Made by a program: the position numbers and the translations under genes. From contig NZ_BMVJ01000011.1 of assembly GCF_014650655.1 (NCBI RefSeq), forward strand, positions 29,836 to 73,445: DNA of 43,610 nt, read 5' to 3'. The notes beneath the pieces were generated by a model. It searched no databases. It saw only the letters and a list, made by a program, of their open reading frames with translations, and was not told where the DNA came from. This stretch comes from Streptomyces anandii JCM 4720. GTDB taxonomy: Bacteria > Actinomycetota > Actinomycetes > Streptomycetales > Streptomycetaceae. Shown in pieces: positions 24,274 to 33,976 of this stretch; the stretch's first letter is position 1, and the number at the start of each line of letters is the position of its first letter.

Positions 24274-24865
24274 CTAGGAGTCGTCTCCCCTCGAAGGCGC
24301 GGCCGAGGGTGACCTCGTCCGCGTATTCCAGGTCCCCACCCACCGGGAGGCCGCTGGCCAGGCGGGTGACCTTCAGGCCCATGGGCTTGATCATGCGTGC
24401 GAGGTACGTCGCCGTCGCCTCGCCCTCGAGATTGGGATCGGTGGCCAGGATGAGCTCCGTGACCGTGCCGTCCGCGAGGCGGGCCAGCAGCTCCCTGATC
24501 CGCAGATCGTCCGGGCCGACGCCCTCGATCGGGCTGATCGCCCCGCCGAGGACGTGGTAGCGGCCGCGGAACTCACGCGTGCGCTCGATGGCGACGACGT
24601 CCTTGGGCTCCTCGACCACGCAGATGACGGAAGCGTCGCGGCGGCTGTCGCGGCAGATGCCGCACAGCTCCTCCTGCGCCACGTTGCCGCAGGTGGCGCA
24701 GAAACGGACCTTCGCCTTCACCTCGAGCAGGGCCTGGGCGAGCCGCCGCACGTCCGCCGGTTCCGCCTGGAGGATGTGGAAGGCGATCCGCTGCGCGCTC
24801 TTGGGACCGACGCCGGGCAGCCGCCCCAGCTCGTCGATGAGGTCCTGGACCACGCCTTCGTACAA
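24266..24865 (-). CDS. recR: Recombination mediator RecR
   Basis: The 199-residue protein works with RecF/RecO to load RecA on single-stranded DNA gaps. It has the N-terminal helix-hairpin-helix ([18 protein letters not shown]), a four-cysteine zinc site (C56, C59, C68, C71) and a Toprim domain ([24 protein letters not shown]). Length is exactly that of the family. It follows the ybaB gene by 61 bases on the same strand, the usual arrangement. Confidence 0.97.
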   Translation of the reverse strand: MYEGVVQDLIDELGRLPGVGPKSAQRIAFHILQAEPADVRRLAQALLEVKAKVRFCATCGNVAQEELCGICRDSRRDASVICVVEEPKDVVAIERTREFRGRYHVLGGAISPIEGVGPDDLRIRELLARLADGTVTELILATDPNLEGEATATYLARMIKPMGLKVTRLASGLPVGGDLEYADEVTLGRAFEGRRLLDV

Positions 24866-24926
24866 CGGACTGCCGCCCTTCCTGACGGTTTCTTTCGGTA
24901 CGTACGGTAGTTGCCCGCGGGCCGCC

Positions 24927-25271
24927 TCAGAAGGGCAGCCCCGGAATGCCGCTGCCGCCGCCCAGGCCCTGGGCGAGCGGGCCGAGCTTCTGCTGCTGCA
25001 GGGCCTGCGCGTTCTCGTTGGCCGCCTGCACGGCCGCGACGACCAGGTCGGCGAGGGTCTCGGTGTCCTCCGGGTCGACCGCCTTGGGGTCGATCCTCAG
25101 CGCCCGCAGTTCGCCGGCACCGGTGACGGTGGCCTTCACCAGACCGCCGCCCGCCTGCCCTTCGACCTCCGTTTGCGCCAGTTCCTCCTGGGCCCGCTGC
25201 AGATCCTGTTGCATCTTCTGGGCCTGCTGGAGCAGCTGCTGCATGTTGGGCTGGCCACCACCGGGAATCAC
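24927..25271 (-). CDS. YbaB/EbfC nucleoid-associated protein
   Basis: The 114-residue protein binds DNA and helps organise the nucleoid. It shows the family core [36 protein letters not shown] and [15 protein letters not shown], with a Gly-rich C-terminal tail ([13 protein letters not shown]). The GTG start at 25271 has AGGAG at good spacing. It heads the ybaB-recR-DUF5063 operon. Confidence 0.95.
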   Translation of the reverse strand: MIPGGGQPNMQQLLQQAQKMQQDLQRAQEELAQTEVEGQAGGGLVKATVTGAGELRALRIDPKAVDPEDTETLADLVVAAVQAANENAQALQQQKLGPLAQGLGGGSGIPGLPF

Positions 25272-25551
25272 GATCGGCTCCTGCTTTCGTACGGCTGCCT
25301 GGGCGGGGATCGTCCTGACGGATTCCCCGTTGGCACGAGCCTACGTGCTCCGGGCGGGCACCGCCCCGCCACTCTTTCGAGTGAGTTTGCGGTGGGTCCT
25401 ATACCTGATCAAGGCCCCCTTCCGGGCGGAAAAACGACGCTTGGCTCCGCTTCGCCACCCATTGGGCGGTAGGAAGGGGACCGGCAGGGCGGTGGCGAGC
25501 CGCGGCCGCACAGCACAGCCTTCACGCACCGTGATCAGTAGGGAGTGCCGG

Positions 25552-26301
25552 GTGGGTCAGCCGGAGATGCAGCCCGAGCGTCCGCCGCAGGACGGGCGGG
25601 GCGAGGGGGCGGCCGGGCTCCGGCCGGGCGATCTGACCGGGCGGCCGTTCCCGCTCGGCGACTGGGGCGAGCCGGCCGAGCGGCTGGACGAGCTGTACCG
25701 GTGGGTGGAGCGGGGCGCGCTGCACACGGCGGCCTGGTACCTCGCGGAGCGCGAGTGGAAGCGGCGCGGGGCGCGGGCGCTGCGCTGCGGGGCCGCCGCG
25801 GGCGCGGTGACCGGGGCGGCGCTGCCGCTGCTGGACGCGACCGGGGCGGTGGGCGGTGCCGCGCGGTGGGGGTATCTGGCGCTGCTGCTGGCCGTGGCGT
25901 GCGTGGGGGTCGACCGGTGCTTCGGGGTGACCGCCGGGTGGATGCGGGACGTGGCGACCGCGCAGGCGGTGCAGCGGCGGCTCCAGGCGCTGCAGTTCGA
26001 CTGGGCGTCGGAGTGCGTACGGGAGGTGCTCGGCCCGGCCGAGGGCACGGCCGGGGAGGCCGCCGAGCGGTGTCTGGCGGTGCTGCGGCGCTTCTCGGAG
26101 GACGTGACCGAGCTGGTGCGCACCGAGACCGCCGACTGGATGGTGGACTTCCGCGTGGGCCCGGCCCCGCTCGGCATCCAGGCGGCCGTGCCTCCGTCCG
26201 GCCGCCCGGAGACGGCCACCGCGCAGTTCGGCCGCCCGGCCCTCCCCCCGGGCGCCGCCCGGCCGAACATGCCGAGACAGCGGCCGCCCGAGCCCCGGTG
26301 A
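25552..26301 (+). CDS. SLATT-domain two-helix membrane protein
   Basis: The 249-residue protein has a leading helix (LDELYRWVERGALHTAAWYL), two close membrane helices (about 77-94 and 105-121) and a following amphipathic helix (AQAVQRRLQALQFDWAS), the layout of SLATT domains. Some SLATT proteins accompany nucleotide second-messenger synthases and are proposed pore-forming effectors in conflict systems; no such synthase is next to this one. The C-terminal 40 residues are Pro/Gly-rich. GTG 25552 is chosen for the AGGGAG six bases upstream. It is divergent from ybaB over a 280-bp gap in which I see no further gene. Confidence 0.7.
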   Translation: MGQPEMQPERPPQDGRGEGAAGLRPGDLTGRPFPLGDWGEPAERLDELYRWVERGALHTAAWYLAEREWKRRGARALRCGAAAGAVTGAALPLLDATGAVGGAARWGYLALLLAVACVGVDRCFGVTAGWMRDVATAQAVQRRLQALQFDWASECVREVLGPAEGTAGEAAERCLAVLRRFSEDVTELVRTETADWMVDFRVGPAPLGIQAAVPPSGRPETATAQFGRPALPPGAARPNMPRQRPPEPR

Positions 26302-26338
26302 GCGGCCGGCGTTCGACGCGCGGGCGCCGTAAGGGAGT

Positions 26339-28306
<1,968 letters not shown>

Positions 28307-28320
28307 GGCTGAACCGCCTC

Positions 28321-28340
28321 CCCCCGATATCCCCCGATAT
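28321..28340. repeat. Two 10-bp direct repeats upstream of kinase gene
   Basis: CCCCCGATAT occurs twice head to tail and is followed by CCCC, 15 bases upstream of the kinase start. The repeat covers the likely ribosome-binding and promoter-proximal region of the minus-strand gene. Confidence 0.6.
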
Positions 28341-28482
28341 CCCCTGTGCGACAGACCGAGGATAGTGCCGGTGCGCGGGCCCCCGGGCCGGCCCGCCTCT
28401 ACGGTTCCGTAACGGCACGGACGCAGCCGTACGACTTCGCACCGCCCCGTCCACGCGACGCCGCACAGACCCGCGCCGAGCC

Positions 28483-28495
28483 CGACAGTCTGTCG
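28483..28495. promoter_or_regulatory. 13-bp palindrome upstream of aminotransferase
   Basis: CGACAGTCTGTCG is a perfect palindrome around a central T, about 70 bases before the aminotransferase start and between two divergent genes. It has the size of a dimeric regulator site; the regulator is unknown. Confidence 0.4.
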
Positions 28496-28551
28496 TTAAT
28501 TCCGGCCGACCGCAGACAGGACGCCCATGCCGCGTCCGCGCCCCGGACGCC

Positions 28552-28557
28552 TACGCT
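28552..28557 (+). promoter_or_regulatory. -10 element for leaderless aminotransferase mRNA
   Basis: TACGCT ends seven bases before the ATG at 28565 and no ribosome-binding site is present, so transcription probably starts at the A of the start codon. No clear -35 box was seen. Confidence 0.5.
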
Positions 28558-28564
28558 CGCCCGC

Positions 28565-29929
28565 ATGACCCCTAGCTCTGCTCAGCCCGGCCCCGAGGCC
28601 GGCGCGGCCGTCAAGGCCGCCGACCGTGCGCACGTCTTCCACTCCTGGTCCGCGCAGGAGCTCATCGACCCGCCGGCCGTGGCCGGCGCCGAAGGGTCGT
28701 ACTTCTGGGACTACGACGGCAGGCGCTTCCTGGACTTCGCCAGCGGGCTCGTCTTCACCAACATCGGCTACCAGCACCCCAAGGTCGTCGCCGCGGTCCA
28801 GGAGCAGGTCGGGAAGCTGGCCACCTTCGCCCCGGCGTTCGCCGTCGAGGCGCGGTCGGAGGCGGCGCGGCTGATCGCGGAGCGGACGCCGGGCGACCTG
28901 GACAAGATCTTCTTCACCAACGGCGGCGCGGACGCCGTCGAGCACGCGATCCGGATGGCCCGCCTGCACACCGGGCGGCCGAAGGTGCTGTCGGCGTACC
29001 GCTCGTACCACGGCGGTACGCAGCAGGCCGTGAACGTCACCGGCGACCCGCGGCGCTGGGCCTCCGACAACGGCTCGGCCGGTGTGGTCCACTTCTGGGC
29101 GCCGTTCCTCTACCGCTCCCGCTTCTACGCCGAGACCGAGGAGCAGGAGTGCGAGCGGGCGCTCGAGCACCTGGAGACGACGATCGCCTTCGAGGGGCCG
29201 TCGACCATCGCCGCGATCATCCTGGAGACCATCCCGGGCACGGCGGGGATCATGGTGCCGCCGCCCGGCTATCTCGCCGGGGTGCGCGAGCTGTGCGACA
29301 AGTACGGGATCGTGTTCATCCTCGACGAGGTGATGGCCGGGTTCGGGCGGACCGGTGAGTGGTTCGCGGCCGACCTGTTCGACGTCGTACCGGACCTGAT
29401 GACCTTCGCCAAGGGCGTGAACTCCGGCTACGTGCCGCTGGGCGGCGTGGCGATCTCCCAGAAGATCGCGGAGACCTTCGGCAAGCGGGTCTACCCCGGC
29501 GGTCTGACCTACTCCGGGCACCCGCTGGCGTGCGCGGCGGCCGTCGCGACCATCAACGTGATGGCCGAGGAGGGCGTGGTCGAGAACGCGGCCCGGATGG
29601 GCGCCGACGTCGTCGGGCCCGCGCTGCGCGAGCTGGCCGAGCGGCACCCGAGCGTGGGCGAGGTGCGCGGCGTCGGCATGTTCTGGGCGCTCGAGCTGGT
29701 GAGGAACCGCGAGACGCGGGAACCGCTGGTGCCCTACAACGCGTCCGGCGAGGCAGGCGCCCCCATGGCCGCCTTCGGCGCCGCCGCCAAGGCCCGCGGG
29801 CTGTGGCCCTTCATCAACATGAACCGCACCCACGTCGTCCCGCCCTGCAACGCGAGCGAGTCCGAGCTGAAGGAGGGCCTGGCGGCCCTGGACGCGGCTC
29901 TGTCGGTGGCCGACGAGCACACCGTGTAG
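28565..29929 (+). CDS. Class III PLP-dependent aminotransferase
   Basis: The 454-residue enzyme belongs to fold-type I class III aminotransferases (omega-amino acid, acetylornithine or beta-alanine type). The PLP lysine is K283 in TFAKGVNSGYVPLGG, the preceding Asp lies in FILDEVMAGFGRTG, and the N-terminal HVFHSWSAQ and FFTNGGADAVEHAIRMAR stretches are family hallmarks. It most resembles the broad-specificity group related to taurine- or beta-alanine-pyruvate aminotransferases; the amino donor cannot be told from sequence. It probably has a leaderless transcript. The next gene, a GntR regulator, starts 126 bases later. Confidence 0.92.
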   Translation: MTPSSAQPGPEAGAAVKAADRAHVFHSWSAQELIDPPAVAGAEGSYFWDYDGRRFLDFASGLVFTNIGYQHPKVVAAVQEQVGKLATFAPAFAVEARSEAARLIAERTPGDLDKIFFTNGGADAVEHAIRMARLHTGRPKVLSAYRSYHGGTQQAVNVTGDPRRWASDNGSAGVVHFWAPFLYRSRFYAETEEQECERALEHLETTIAFEGPSTIAAIILETIPGTAGIMVPPPGYLAGVRELCDKYGIVFILDEVMAGFGRTGEWFAADLFDVVPDLMTFAKGVNSGYVPLGGVAISQKIAETFGKRVYPGGLTYSGHPLACAAAVATINVMAEEGVVENAARMGADVVGPALRELAERHPSVGEVRGVGMFWALELVRNRETREPLVPYNASGEAGAPMAAFGAAAKARGLWPFINMNRTHVVPPCNASESELKEGLAALDAALSVADEHTV

Positions 29930-29992
29930 GACGTGGCGCGGCCCGTCCGCCCGGGATCGTCCGACTTCCGGCGGAACCCGAACGCGTAAGGT

Positions 29993-30026
29993 GGCGTGCT
30001 CGTAGACATAGACGTACGAGCACGCC
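29993..30026. promoter_or_regulatory. Perfect 12-bp inverted repeat before GntR gene
   Basis: GGCGTGCTCGTA (29993-30004) and TACGAGCACGCC (30015-30026) are exact complements around a ten-base spacer, and one more flanking pair also matches. TAAGGT at 29987-29992 could be the -10 element, which would put transcription start inside the left arm. An autoregulatory operator of the GntR protein is the best guess; an RNA hairpin is the alternative. Confidence 0.6.
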
Positions 30027-30055
30027 ATCCGCACGCGCGAGGAGACGCCCCGACC

Positions 30056-30760
30056 ATGCCCGGCATCAGCGGCACCGGCGCCGTGACGCGCAGCACCCTG
30101 CGGCAGCAGATCGCGGACGCGCTGCGCGACGAGGTGCTGGCCGGGCGGCTGGAGCCGGGGCAGGCGTTCACGGTCAAGGAGATCGCCGACCAGTACGGGG
30201 TGTCCGCGACCCCCGTGCGCGAGGCGCTGGTCGACCTGTCCGCGCAGGGGCTGCTGGAGGCCGACCAGCACCGCGGCTTCCGGGTGCGGAGGTACTCGCT
30301 GACCGACTTCCGGGAGATGATCGAGGCCCGGGGCCTGGTCACCGACGGCATGTTCCGGGTGCTGAGCGAGGGGTGGCACGAGGCGCTGCGCGATCCCCTG
30401 GACCCGCGGGTCTCCGCCACGCTCGCCGGGGTCCGGCGGCGCGGCGAGGAGGCACAGCGCGCGGCCGGCGCGGGGGATCTCACCGTGCTGATCGGCTACG
30501 ACCTGCGGTTCTGGCGCGAGCTCGGCCTGCTGTTCGGCAACACCTATCTCGCGGACTTCCTGCACCGGCTGCGCGTCCAGACCTGGGTCTGCGCGGTGCA
30601 GCATCTGCGCCGGCTGGGCGATCTGCGCGGTGTGCTGTGGTGCGGTCACACCGAACTCGTGGACGCCCTGGTGAAACGAGACACCTCGGCCGCCCACGCG
30701 GTCGTCGCCGCCTACAACGCCCACTCCCTGGCCCTGGTCGAGCGGCTGGCCGCCGGATGA
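30056..30760 (+). CDS. GntR-family (FadR-like) transcriptional regulator
   Basis: The 234-residue protein has an N-terminal winged helix (about 10-75, with LRQQIADALRDEVLAG and QYGVSATPVREALVDL) and an all-helical C-terminal ligand domain of the FCD type. The start is ATG 30056 with GAGGAG upstream. The strong inverted repeat 30-60 bases before the start is a likely target. The stop overlaps the ATG of the glycosyltransferase gene (ATGA), so regulator and glycosyltransferase are coupled. The ligand is unknown. Confidence 0.9.
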   Translation: MPGISGTGAVTRSTLRQQIADALRDEVLAGRLEPGQAFTVKEIADQYGVSATPVREALVDLSAQGLLEADQHRGFRVRRYSLTDFREMIEARGLVTDGMFRVLSEGWHEALRDPLDPRVSATLAGVRRRGEEAQRAAGAGDLTVLIGYDLRFWRELGLLFGNTYLADFLHRLRVQTWVCAVQHLRRLGDLRGVLWCGHTELVDALVKRDTSAAHAVVAAYNAHSLALVERLAAG

Positions 30761-33216
30761 GCGGCACGGTCACCCGGGTCGTCGACCTGTCCGTCGTCAT
30801 ACCGGCCTACAACGAGGAGCGTCGGCTCGGTCCGACGCTCGACGCCGTCACCGGGTACCTGAGCGACAACGAGAGCCGCTTCGGCGAGTGGGAGGTCGTC
30901 GTCGCCGACGACGGCTCCACCGACGGCACCGGCGATCTCGTCGTGGCCCGGGACGACCCGCGGGTCCGGCTGGTGGCCGGGGACCGCAACCGGGGCAAGG
31001 GCAACGCCCTGCGCCTCGGCGTCGCCGCCACCCGCGGCAGCCGCGTGCTGGTCACCGACGCCGACCTCGCCGCCCCGATCGAGGAGCTCCAGCAGCTCGA
31101 CAAGGCGCTCAGCGAGGGCAACGCGGCCGCCATCGGCTCCCGTTCGGTGCCGGGCGCCACGATACTGAGCCGCCAGCACCGCGTGCGCGAACTGCTCGGC
31201 CGGGCCGGGAACTTCCTCATACGCCGGGTCGCGGTGCCCGGCATACGGGACACCCAGTGCGGCTTCAAGCTCTTCGACGGCGACCGCGCCCGCGCCGCGT
31301 TCGCCGCCTCCCGGCTCAACGGCTGGGGCATCGACGTCGAGGTGCTGCGGCACTTCCGCCGCGCCGACTGGTCCGTCGCCGAGGTCCCCGTGCGCTGGTC
31401 GCACCAGTCCGGCTCCAAGGTCGGCCCGCTCGACTACGCCTGGGTCCTCGCCGAACTCGCCCGCCTCAGGGCCCGCTCCGTGCGCCCCGCCGACGTACTG
31501 GCCGCCGTCTGCTTCCTGCTCATGGCGGTGGCCCTGTACTCGGGCCGCTTCTTCGACCCGGCCCACCGCTATCTGCCGGACTCGCTGCAGGACCAGAACC
31601 AGTGGGAGTGGTTCTTCGCGGTCACCGCCGACAACGTGGCCCATCTGCGCAACCCGCTCTTCACCGATCTCCAGGGCTTCCCCGGCGGCGTCAACCTCAT
31701 GGCCAACACGGTCATGCTGGGTCTGTCCGTGCCCCTCGCCCCCGTCACGCTCGCCTTCGGGCCCGCGCTCGCGCTCAGCCTGTGCATGACCCTGGGCCTG
31801 GCCGCCACGGCCGCCGCCTGGTACTGGCTGATCGTCAAACGGGTCGTACGGCACCGGGGCGCGGCCCTCGTCGGCGCCTCGCTGGCCGCGTTCGCCCCAC
31901 CGATGGTCAGCCACGCCAACGCGCACCCCAACTTCGTCGTGCTGTTCATGATCCCGCTGATCGTCGACCGCGCGCTGCGGCTGTGCGAGGGCGCGCGCGT
32001 GCGGCGGGACGGGGTCGTGCTGGGGCTGATGGCGGCGTACCAGGTCTTCCTCGGCGAGGAGCCGCTGCTGCTCGCCTCGACGGGCATGGCGCTGTTCGCG
32101 GCCGCCTACGCGCTGGTGCGCGGGAACGTGGCGAAGGCGGCCTGGCGGCCGCTGGCCAAGGGCCTCGCGATCGCCGGCGCGGTCTGCCTGCCGATCGTCG
32201 CCTACCCGCTGTCCTGGCAGTTCGCGGGCCCGCAGAGCTACCACAGCGTGCTGCACGGCGACAACGCCGGCAACAGCCCGCTCGCCCTGCTCTCCTTCGC
32301 CGAGCGTTCCCTGTTCGCGGGCGACGCGGACCGGGCGAACGCCCTGTCCCTCAACCCGACCGAGCAGAACGCCTTCTACGGCTGGCCCCTGGTCCTGCTC
32401 GCCCTCGCGATCACCGTACGGCTGTGGGAGCGGCCGCTGGTCAAGGCGCTTGCGGTGACGGCGGCCGGCGCGGCCCTGCTCTCCCTCGGCCCGAAGTTCC
32501 GCGTCCCGCTGACCGACACGGTCTACCCCGGCCCCTGGGCGCTGCTCGCGGACAAGCCGCTCTTCGAGTCGGTGATCGAGGGACGGCTCGCGATGATCTG
32601 CGCGCCCGCGCTCGGCATGCTGCTCGCCCTCGCCCTGGAACGGCTCGCCGCGGCCCGCTCGGTCACCACGCTCTACGGCGGTCTGCTGGCCGTCGCCCTC
32701 GCCCTGCTGCCGGTCGTCCCGGCGCCGTTGAAGGCCGTGGACCGCGCCCCGGTGCCGCGCTTCTTCACCGCGGGGATGTGGAAGCCGTACGTCCACGAGG
32801 GCGAGTCGCTCGTGCCGGTGCCGCTGCCCGACCCCGGAGCGGCGGAGGCGCTGCACTGGCAGACGGCGGCCCACCTCGGCTTCAAGCTGCCCGGCGGCTA
32901 CTTCAACGGCCCCTACGGCCCCGACCGCGCCGGCATCTACGGCGCCGCCCCCCGCTACACCTCCGACATGCTGCGGGACGTGCGCTACACCGGCTCCGCG
33001 CCCACCATCGGCGCCAACTGGCGTGCCCAGGCGCGGCGGGACTTCGCCTACTGGCACGCGGGCGCGCTCGTCCTCGTCCCGCAGGACAACGACGACCGGC
33101 TGCGCAAGGTCGTCACCGAGTTGGTGGGCCGCCCGGGCAAGTGGACGGGCGGGGTGTGGGTATGGGACCTGCACGAGCGGGACCCCGCCCGGGGGGACCC
33201 GCACGAGGGGAGCTGA
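30757..33216 (+). CDS. GT2 glycosyltransferase fused to polytopic membrane domain
   Basis: The 819-residue protein starts with a GT2 domain (about 8-245) showing VVIPAYNEERRL, VVADDGSTDGT, TDADLAAPIEE and DTQCGFKLF, the last typical of dolichyl-phosphate beta-glucosyltransferases. It should move a sugar from a nucleotide donor to polyprenyl phosphate. The remaining 570 residues form a membrane domain with about ten helices and exported loops, ending in a soluble domain (GFKLPGGYFNGPYGPD). That part resembles lipid-linked-sugar-using transferases in topology, so the protein may both make and use the lipid-linked sugar. The ATG overlaps the GntR stop. Confidence 0.85.
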   Translation: MSGTVTRVVDLSVVIPAYNEERRLGPTLDAVTGYLSDNESRFGEWEVVVADDGSTDGTGDLVVARDDPRVRLVAGDRNRGKGNALRLGVAATRGSRVLVTDADLAAPIEELQQLDKALSEGNAAAIGSRSVPGATILSRQHRVRELLGRAGNFLIRRVAVPGIRDTQCGFKLFDGDRARAAFAASRLNGWGIDVEVLRHFRRADWSVAEVPVRWSHQSGSKVGPLDYAWVLAELARLRARSVRPADVLAAVCFLLMAVALYSGRFFDPAHRYLPDSLQDQNQWEWFFAVTADNVAHLRNPLFTDLQGFPGGVNLMANTVMLGLSVPLAPVTLAFGPALALSLCMTLGLAATAAAWYWLIVKRVVRHRGAALVGASLAAFAPPMVSHANAHPNFVVLFMIPLIVDRALRLCEGARVRRDGVVLGLMAAYQVFLGEEPLLLASTGMALFAAAYALVRGNVAKAAWRPLAKGLAIAGAVCLPIVAYPLSWQFAGPQSYHSVLHGDNAGNSPLALLSFAERSLFAGDADRANALSLNPTEQNAFYGWPLVLLALAITVRLWERPLVKALAVTAAGAALLSLGPKFRVPLTDTVYPGPWALLADKPLFESVIEGRLAMICAPALGMLLALALERLAAARSVTTLYGGLLAVALALLPVVPAPLKAVDRAPVPRFFTAGMWKPYVHEGESLVPVPLPDPGAAEALHWQTAAHLGFKLPGGYFNGPYGPDRAGIYGAAPRYTSDMLRDVRYTGSAPTIGANWRAQARRDFAYWHAGALVLVPQDNDDRLRKVVTELVGRPGKWTGGVWVWDLHERDPARGDPHEGS

Positions 33217-33288
33217 CCCGGACCGCGACCGACTACGCTCTACACTCCCCCGGACACACGACGCCCTGCCCTATGCGAGGAGCCCTCT

Positions 33289-33939
33289 TTGGCCTGTGAC
33301 CTGTGGCTGGTACCGCTCGTCGACGTGTTGTGCCACACCCCCGACAACCCGTTCGCCGAGGAACTCGCGCAGTACAACAAGGTGCTCGCCGAGAACGGGC
33401 TCCCGCCGGTGCCGGTGTACCAGTACATGCCGGGCCTGTCCGGGGAGGTGGCGCCGGTGGCCGGTTTCGACTACGACGCGCTGCACTTCCTGCGCCGTGC
33501 CTACCTCCTCCAGGTGTGCGGTCTGCCGCTGACGCCGGTGGACGAACTGGGCGGGGACTACGAGCAGTTGCTGGAGATGTTCGAGTCGACGGCCCAGCAG
33601 TCCCACCTGGTCTGGCACTACGACCACGCGGGCGCCTATGTGCCGCTGGACTTCCCGCAGCCCCTGTCCAACGACGAACTGCTCGCGAGCGGCGGCCCGT
33701 TGGGGTCCTCGCAGGCGCTGCTGCGGGAGCTGGAGCACGTGGCCCCCTCCCTCGGCATCGACCCGGCCAACCCCCCGGCGCCGCCCGAACCGCCGGCGGG
33801 CCCCACGGAGCTGGAGCAGCCGGCGGCCCCCGCCCCGTACGACCCGAGCCCCTTCGCCCGCGAACGCCACGTCTGGCTGGGCCTGCACGCGGCGGCGACC
33901 CGGAGCCTGGCCCAGGGATCGATGATCGTCTTCAGCTGA
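33289..33939 (+). CDS. Conserved hypothetical protein
   Basis: I do not recognise this 216-residue soluble protein as a named family. It starts at TTG 33289 with GAGGAG at good spacing. The first 120 residues look folded (DLWLVPLVDVLCHTPDNPF, FDYDALHFLRRAYLLQVCG, SHLVWHYDHAGAYVPLDF). A Pro-rich stretch (about 160-190) and a final segment WLGLHAAATRSLAQGSMIVF follow. There is no signal peptide or membrane helix. TACGCT/TACACT elements at 33233-33246 may provide its own promoter. It converges on the nucleotidase gene 37 bases away. Confidence 0.75.
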   Translation: MACDLWLVPLVDVLCHTPDNPFAEELAQYNKVLAENGLPPVPVYQYMPGLSGEVAPVAGFDYDALHFLRRAYLLQVCGLPLTPVDELGGDYEQLLEMFESTAQQSHLVWHYDHAGAYVPLDFPQPLSNDELLASGGPLGSSQALLRELEHVAPSLGIDPANPPAPPEPPAGPTELEQPAAPAPYDPSPFARERHVWLGLHAAATRSLAQGSMIVFS

Positions 33940-33976
33940 CGAGTCGTCTCCGGCCGGTGCCGGGGGCGGCCGGCGG

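Noticed and set aside
25272..25551. Small RNA or tRNA in the ybaB-SLATT gap
   Set aside because: No T-loop GTTCGA motif, acceptor pairing or known RNA core was found; only a possible TATACC promoter element is visible.
28496..30724. 742-codon open frame on the minus strand
   Set aside because: It lies antisense to the aminotransferase and GntR genes, has a composition typical of the mirror frame of GC-rich genes and shows no recognisable motif.
30712..33204. 830-codon open frame on the minus strand
   Set aside because: It is the antisense shadow of the glycosyltransferase fusion. The residue composition is His/Gln/Arg/Glu-rich without domains, while the plus strand has clear GT2 motifs.
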